From assembly GCA_003520365.1 (NCBI GenBank), contig DOUW01000076.1, positions 537 through 9,938 of the forward strand: a stretch of 9,402 bases of DNA, read 5' to 3'. This document shows positions 6,252 to 9,402 of the stretch, piece by piece. Each line of letters begins with the position of its first letter. The first letter of the stretch is position 1. Both the position numbers and the translations under genes were made by a program. This DNA comes from Massilia sp. (lineage in GTDB: Bacteria > Pseudomonadota > Gammaproteobacteria > Burkholderiales > Burkholderiaceae_D). The notes under the pieces were generated by a model, which saw nothing but the letters and a program-made list of their open reading frames with translations, made no database searches and was not told where the DNA came from.

Positions 6252-8267
6252 TTACAGTGCTGCTCCCTTGCCGATATGCTTGTCCAGGAACTTCTCGACC
6301 CGGCTCCAGAAATCGATGCTGTTCTTCGGCAGCCGGAAGCCGTGACCCTCTTCCGGATACTCGACCCATTCGACGTTCGGATTGGTCCGTTTGACGGCGG
6401 AATAGAACTTGGTGCCGTGGTCGATCGGCACGCGCATGTCGGCGCCGCCGTAGGCCAGCAGCAGCGGCTGCTTGATGCGCGCCGCCTGCTCGATCGGCGA
6501 GGTCGCTTTCAGCTGGGCCGCGTCCTTGACCTGGTCGCCGATCATCTCCGGCATGCCGTAGCGCTTCCATTCGTCCGGCATATCGCTGGTGTGGTTCGCG
6601 CTGCCGTACATCAGGTTGATGTCGGTCACGCCGACCCAGTCGATGCCGCACTTGTACAGGTCCGGATCGTTGATCAGGCCCATCAGCGTCGCGTAGCCGC
6701 CATAGCTGGCGCCGGCGATGCAGACGCGTTTCGGATCGACCAGCCCCTTGTCGACCGCCCAGCGCACGCCGTCGGCGATGTCGTTCTGCATGGCCAGGCC
6801 CCATTGCTTGAAGCCGGCCTTGTAGTGGGCCGCGCCGAAGCCGGTGCTGCCGCGGAATTCCGGCTCGAGCACGACATAGCCGCGCGAGGCTAGGAACTGC
6901 GTTTCCGCCTCCCAGCCCCAGGAGGCGCCGCGCACCCAGGGACCGCCGTGCACCAGCACCACCATCGGCAGACCGCTGCGCTTCCCGCCCGGCGGCATGG
7001 TCAGCAGGGCCGGGATCTCGAGACCGTCGCGCGCCTTGTAGCGCAGCGGCTGCTGGCGTCCCATCAGTGCCGGGTCGATGCCGGGGCGGGTTTCGCCGGC
7101 CTTGCTGATCTGCTTCGTATCGCGGTTGTACAGGTAGGTGGTCAGCGGGACCGCATCGGAGTAAGCGGTCACCAGCAGCCAGGGCGTTTGCGTGTACTTG
7201 GGCGGCGGCGCGACCAGGTTGACCGTCGCCGGCAGCAGCTGGTCGACGCTCTGCTGGATCGCTTTCATGTCCGGGTCGAACCACTCGATCGAGGTCGCGT
7301 CGGTGGTGAAGTACATCCCCAGCGTCTTGGTGGGCGAGGTCAGGATCGTACCGGCAAAGTCGTAGCCCGCGGTGCTCAGCAGCGGCTCCGGGTTGATCTT
7401 GCCGGTGGCGAAATTGAAGGTGTGGACCGCGCTCGTGTCCTTGTTGTTGCGCGCAACGACGTACAGGGTGCCGTCCGGGCCGAACTTGAGCGGCGTGATG
7501 GTGTCCGGATTATCGCCGTAGGCCTTGTAGCTGGCCAGCTTGCGCCACTGTTTCGTTTCCGGATCGAGGTAATGGATGGTGGTGGTGTCCTCGACCATGC
7601 CCATCGCCAGGCGCGGCTCGCCCTTGTGGTCGAGCAGCCATTCGGTCACGTCCGCCGTCGGCCGGGTGACCGGTTGCGCTTTCCCGGTGCGCGTATTCAG
7701 GCGCAGCAGCTCGAAGCGCGCCTCGCGTGCACTGGTTTTCACCACCATGTTCTTGACATAGACGTAGTCGGAGTCCTGGGCGCCGGTCTGGTCCAGCATA
7801 TAGGTATGCCAGGGCAGCAGGCGCCTGGCGGTGCGGCTGGAGCTGGCGTCGTAGCCGCGGTCGGCCAGCTGCACCAGTTCGCTGCCGTCGCGGTTCACCC
7901 CGAACAGGCCCGGGGCATGCTGCCTGTCGCCTTCGCCCAGGTGGTTGTCGCTGATGTCGAAGATCAGGCGTTCGCTGTTGACCCACTGGATGTTGCCGAT
8001 GTCGCCGTCGGCGTGCGAAGCGACGATCTTGCCGGTGTTGGCCTGGAGGTCGACGACCGCCAGCGCGCGCGGATGGCCGGGGGTACTGGTGCGCGCGGCC
8101 AGGTAGCGGCCGTCGGGCGAGAGCACGCCGCTGGTGAAGGCGGCCGCGGAAAAGAAGCGCTCGATCGGCGGCAGGGACGGGGCAACCTGTGCCTGGACAG
8201 CCGGTGCGGCGTACAGCGACAGGGCAAGCACAAGGGCGTGGGCCAATGAGGCTCGGGAAAACGACAT
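6252..8267 (-). CDS. Secreted S9-family (prolyl oligopeptidase-like) serine peptidase, paralogue 2
   Basis: A predicted exported serine peptidase of 671 residues, paralogous to the gene at 752-2779. The start ATG 8265-8267 is backed by AGGAG six bases upstream and by a classic signal peptide (MSFSRASLAHALVLALSLYA, probable cleavage after AVQA, residue 26). The mature N-terminus PSLPPIERFF matches its paralogue, followed by a propeller-like region to about residue 415. The hydrolase domain has HGGPW (440-444), GASYGG with Ser521, Asp610 in GGADMRVP and His642 in EEGHGF, a complete triad. Over the hydrolase domain the two paralogues align almost without gaps, with a 53-nt tract of identical DNA (1257-1309 and 6757-6809); the propellers differ much more. 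pfp follows 49 bp downstream. Peptide cleavage is expected from the family; the actual substrate and cleavage position are unknown. Confidence 0.93.
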   Translation of the reverse strand: MSFSRASLAHALVLALSLYAAPAVQAQVAPSLPPIERFFSAAAFTSGVLSPDGRYLAARTSTPGHPRALAVVDLQANTGKIVASHADGDIGNIQWVNSERLIFDISDNHLGEGDRQHAPGLFGVNRDGSELVQLADRGYDASSSRTARRLLPWHTYMLDQTGAQDSDYVYVKNMVVKTSAREARFELLRLNTRTGKAQPVTRPTADVTEWLLDHKGEPRLAMGMVEDTTTIHYLDPETKQWRKLASYKAYGDNPDTITPLKFGPDGTLYVVARNNKDTSAVHTFNFATGKINPEPLLSTAGYDFAGTILTSPTKTLGMYFTTDATSIEWFDPDMKAIQQSVDQLLPATVNLVAPPPKYTQTPWLLVTAYSDAVPLTTYLYNRDTKQISKAGETRPGIDPALMGRQQPLRYKARDGLEIPALLTMPPGGKRSGLPMVVLVHGGPWVRGASWGWEAETQFLASRGYVVLEPEFRGSTGFGAAHYKAGFKQWGLAMQNDIADGVRWAVDKGLVDPKRVCIAGASYGGYATLMGLINDPDLYKCGIDWVGVTDINLMYGSANHTSDMPDEWKRYGMPEMIGDQVKDAAQLKATSPIEQAARIKQPLLLAYGGADMRVPIDHGTKFYSAVKRTNPNVEWVEYPEEGHGFRLPKNSIDFWSRVEKFLDKHIGKGAAL

Positions 8268-8273
8268 GCCAAA

Positions 8274-8278
8274 CTCCT
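8274..8278 (-). promoter_or_regulatory. Ribosome binding site of the right-hand S9 peptidase gene
   Basis: The minus strand reads AGGAG six bases before the ATG at 8267. It supports the start at the signal peptide over longer readings in other frames. Confidence 0.75.
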
Positions 8279-8397
8279 GGTTTTGGAAACAAAAAGAATA
8301 GTTGTTTCTTCAGAATAACATTTATGCATGAAAAAAAGCTATTCACCCAGGATATTTTGCAGGGGCCGTTGCGTCGAAACCGCACTGGCGCGCGCGC
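8279..8397 (-). promoter_or_regulatory. AT-rich leader of the right-hand S9 gene, probable promoter region
   Basis: This 119-bp gap between the symporter stop and the S9 ribosome binding site contains the most AT-rich stretch of the window (about 8281-8358). It has a run of seven T's on the minus strand (8331-8337) and two TATTCT hexamers 17 bp apart that could be -10 elements. No good TTGACA-like partner is found at 16-18 bp, so the exact promoter cannot be placed. No intrinsic terminator with a U-run is seen after the symporter. Confidence 0.35.
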
Positions 8398-9402
8398 CTA
8401 CTCCGGCGCCCGGATATAGTCGACCAGTCCGTTGCTGGCGCGGCTGGGCGGTGCGGTGAGCAGGCTGACCAGCACCACCGCGGCAATGCCCGCGGGTACG
8501 CCGAAAATCCCTGCCGACATGGACGCGATATCGAACCAGGCCGCATCCATCCGACCGCCCAGTGCCGGATTGGTGCGGAACATATAGTAGAGGCAGGTCA
8601 GGAAGCCGACGAGCATGCCGGCAATCGCCCCGGCTCCGTTGGCGCGCTTCCAGAACACGCCCAGCACCAGCGGCGGGAACAGGGTCGAGGCCGCCAACGA
8701 GAAAGCGGCCCCCACCAGCGACAGGATGTCGGCCGGCTTCTGCGAGGCGGCGTAGGCGGCGATAAAGGCCACGGCCAGCAGCAGCAGCTTCGAGATCGTC
8801 ACCCGTTTCTGGGTCGAGGCGCCGGGGTCGACCAGCTTGTAGTAGACGTCGTGCGAGAGCGCGTTCGAGATCGCCAGCAGCAGGCCGTCGGCGGTGGAGA
8901 GCGCGGCGGCCAGCCCGCCGGCCGCGACCAACCCCGAGATCACGTAGGGCAGGCCGCCGATCTCGGGCGTGGCCAGCACCAGCACGTCGCCGTCGATCGC
9001 GATCTCGGCCAGCTGCACCAGGCCGTCGCCGTTGATGTCGGTGACGCTGATCAGGGGATGGACCTTGTCGACGTTGGCCCAGTACGAGATCCAGGTCGGC
9101 AGCGAGCGGAAGTCGGAACCGACCAGGCTGGTATAGATGTCGTATTTCGCCAGCACCGCCAGCGCCGGGATGCTCAGGTAGATCAGCAGGATGAAGAACA
9201 GGGTCCAGAACACCGAGCCGCGCGCCTCGTGCACCGAAGGCGTGGTGTAGGAACGCATCAGGATGTGGGGCAGGGCGGCGGTGCCGAACATCAGGCAGAA
9301 CACCAGGGCCAGGAAATTGTTGCGGCGCGCGTTCGATTCGGCCTCGGTGGCGCCGGGGAAGGGCGCGGCGTGCGGCTGCGGCGGACGCGAGCGCGCAAGC
9401 AG
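8398..9402 (-). CDS. Sodium:solute symporter (SSS family, VC_2705-like), 3' part
   Basis: This is the C-terminal 334 residues of an inner-membrane Na+-coupled transporter; the frame is open to the window edge, so the N-terminus is missing. Seven hydrophobic spans are visible, starting with LALVFCLMFGTAALPHILM. GTAALPHILMR and LAAALSTADGLLLAISNALSHD are typical of SSS carriers related to acetate permease; the Ser-Thr of STADG (169-173 of the visible part) matches the helix holding the Na2 site in PutP and vSGLT. Sequence style fits the VC_2705 subfamily, which usually pairs with a small DUF4212 subunit; that gene would lie outside the window. A 12-residue EF-hand-like loop (DINGDGLVQLAE, 122-133 visible) lies in the long segment just before the STADG helix, predicted periplasmic by the PutP topology. 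Substrate is probably a small carboxylate, but this is inference. Stop TAG at 8398-8400. Confidence 0.88.
   Translation of the reverse strand: MLARSRPPQPHAAPFPGATEAESNARRNNFLALVFCLMFGTAALPHILMRSYTTPSVHEARGSVFWTLFFILLIYLSIPALAVLAKYDIYTSLVGSDFRSLPTWISYWANVDKVHPLISVTDINGDGLVQLAEIAIDGDVLVLATPEIGGLPYVISGLVAAGGLAAALSTADGLLLAISNALSHDVYYKLVDPGASTQKRVTISKLLLLAVAFIAAYAASQKPADILSLVGAAFSLAASTLFPPLVLGVFWKRANGAGAIAGMLVGFLTCLYYMFRTNPALGGRMDAAWFDIASMSAGIFGVPAGIAAVVLVSLLTAPPSRASNGLVDYIRAPE

Noticed and set aside
6948..8249. 433-codon open frame on the plus strand opposite the right-hand S9 gene
   Set aside because: It has the same antisense composition artefact and no start context of note; the minus-strand peptidase explains the region.
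8387..8398. GGCGCGCGCGCC palindrome at the end of the symporter gene
   Set aside because: It is an alternating GC run that is self-complementary by composition, with no loop and no T-run, so it is not supported as a terminator or operator.

Overview
The window is a GC-rich chromosomal segment with the codon bias of a high-GC proteobacterium. Gene content points to a betaproteobacterium, most likely Oxalobacteraceae (Massilia/Telluria-like): a purM end, a VC_2705-type sodium:solute symporter, secreted prolyl-oligopeptidase-family enzymes and a pyrophosphate-type phosphofructokinase. That taxonomic call is inference from familiarity with these families; no rRNA or other marker is present. I see no mobile element, CRISPR array, tRNA or rRNA.

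Layout. Positions 1-615 (+) hold the 3' part of purM, followed by a strong hairpin terminator (633-664) that can work on both strands. Everything to the right is on the minus strand and converges on purM. In transcription order (right to left) it comprises the 3' part of a sodium:solute symporter (8398-9402, running off the window), a secreted S9-family peptidase (6252-8267), a PPi-dependent 6-phosphofructokinase (4988-6202), a secreted SGNH/GDSL hydrolase with a large N-terminal extension (2920-4824), and a second S9-family peptidase (752-2779). The peptidases are paralogues, with intact triads and a 53-nt stretch of perfect DNA identity.

How the genes relate. The right-hand S9 gene and pfp are only 49 bp apart and could share a transcript. 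A hairpin with a short U-run after pfp suggests that unit ends before the SGNH gene. Three products carry export signals and probably act in the periplasm or outside the cell on peptides and esters. The symporter would import small carboxylates or similar solutes, while PurM and the PFK are cytoplasmic housekeeping enzymes. I see no evidence of a dedicated multi-gene defence, secretion or biosynthetic system. The more interesting points are the peptidase pair flanking unrelated genes, the active-site residues marking the PFK as PPi-dependent, an EF-hand-like calcium loop in the symporter, the atypical SGNH protein, and a REP-like palindrome abutting the stop codon of the left-hand peptidase.
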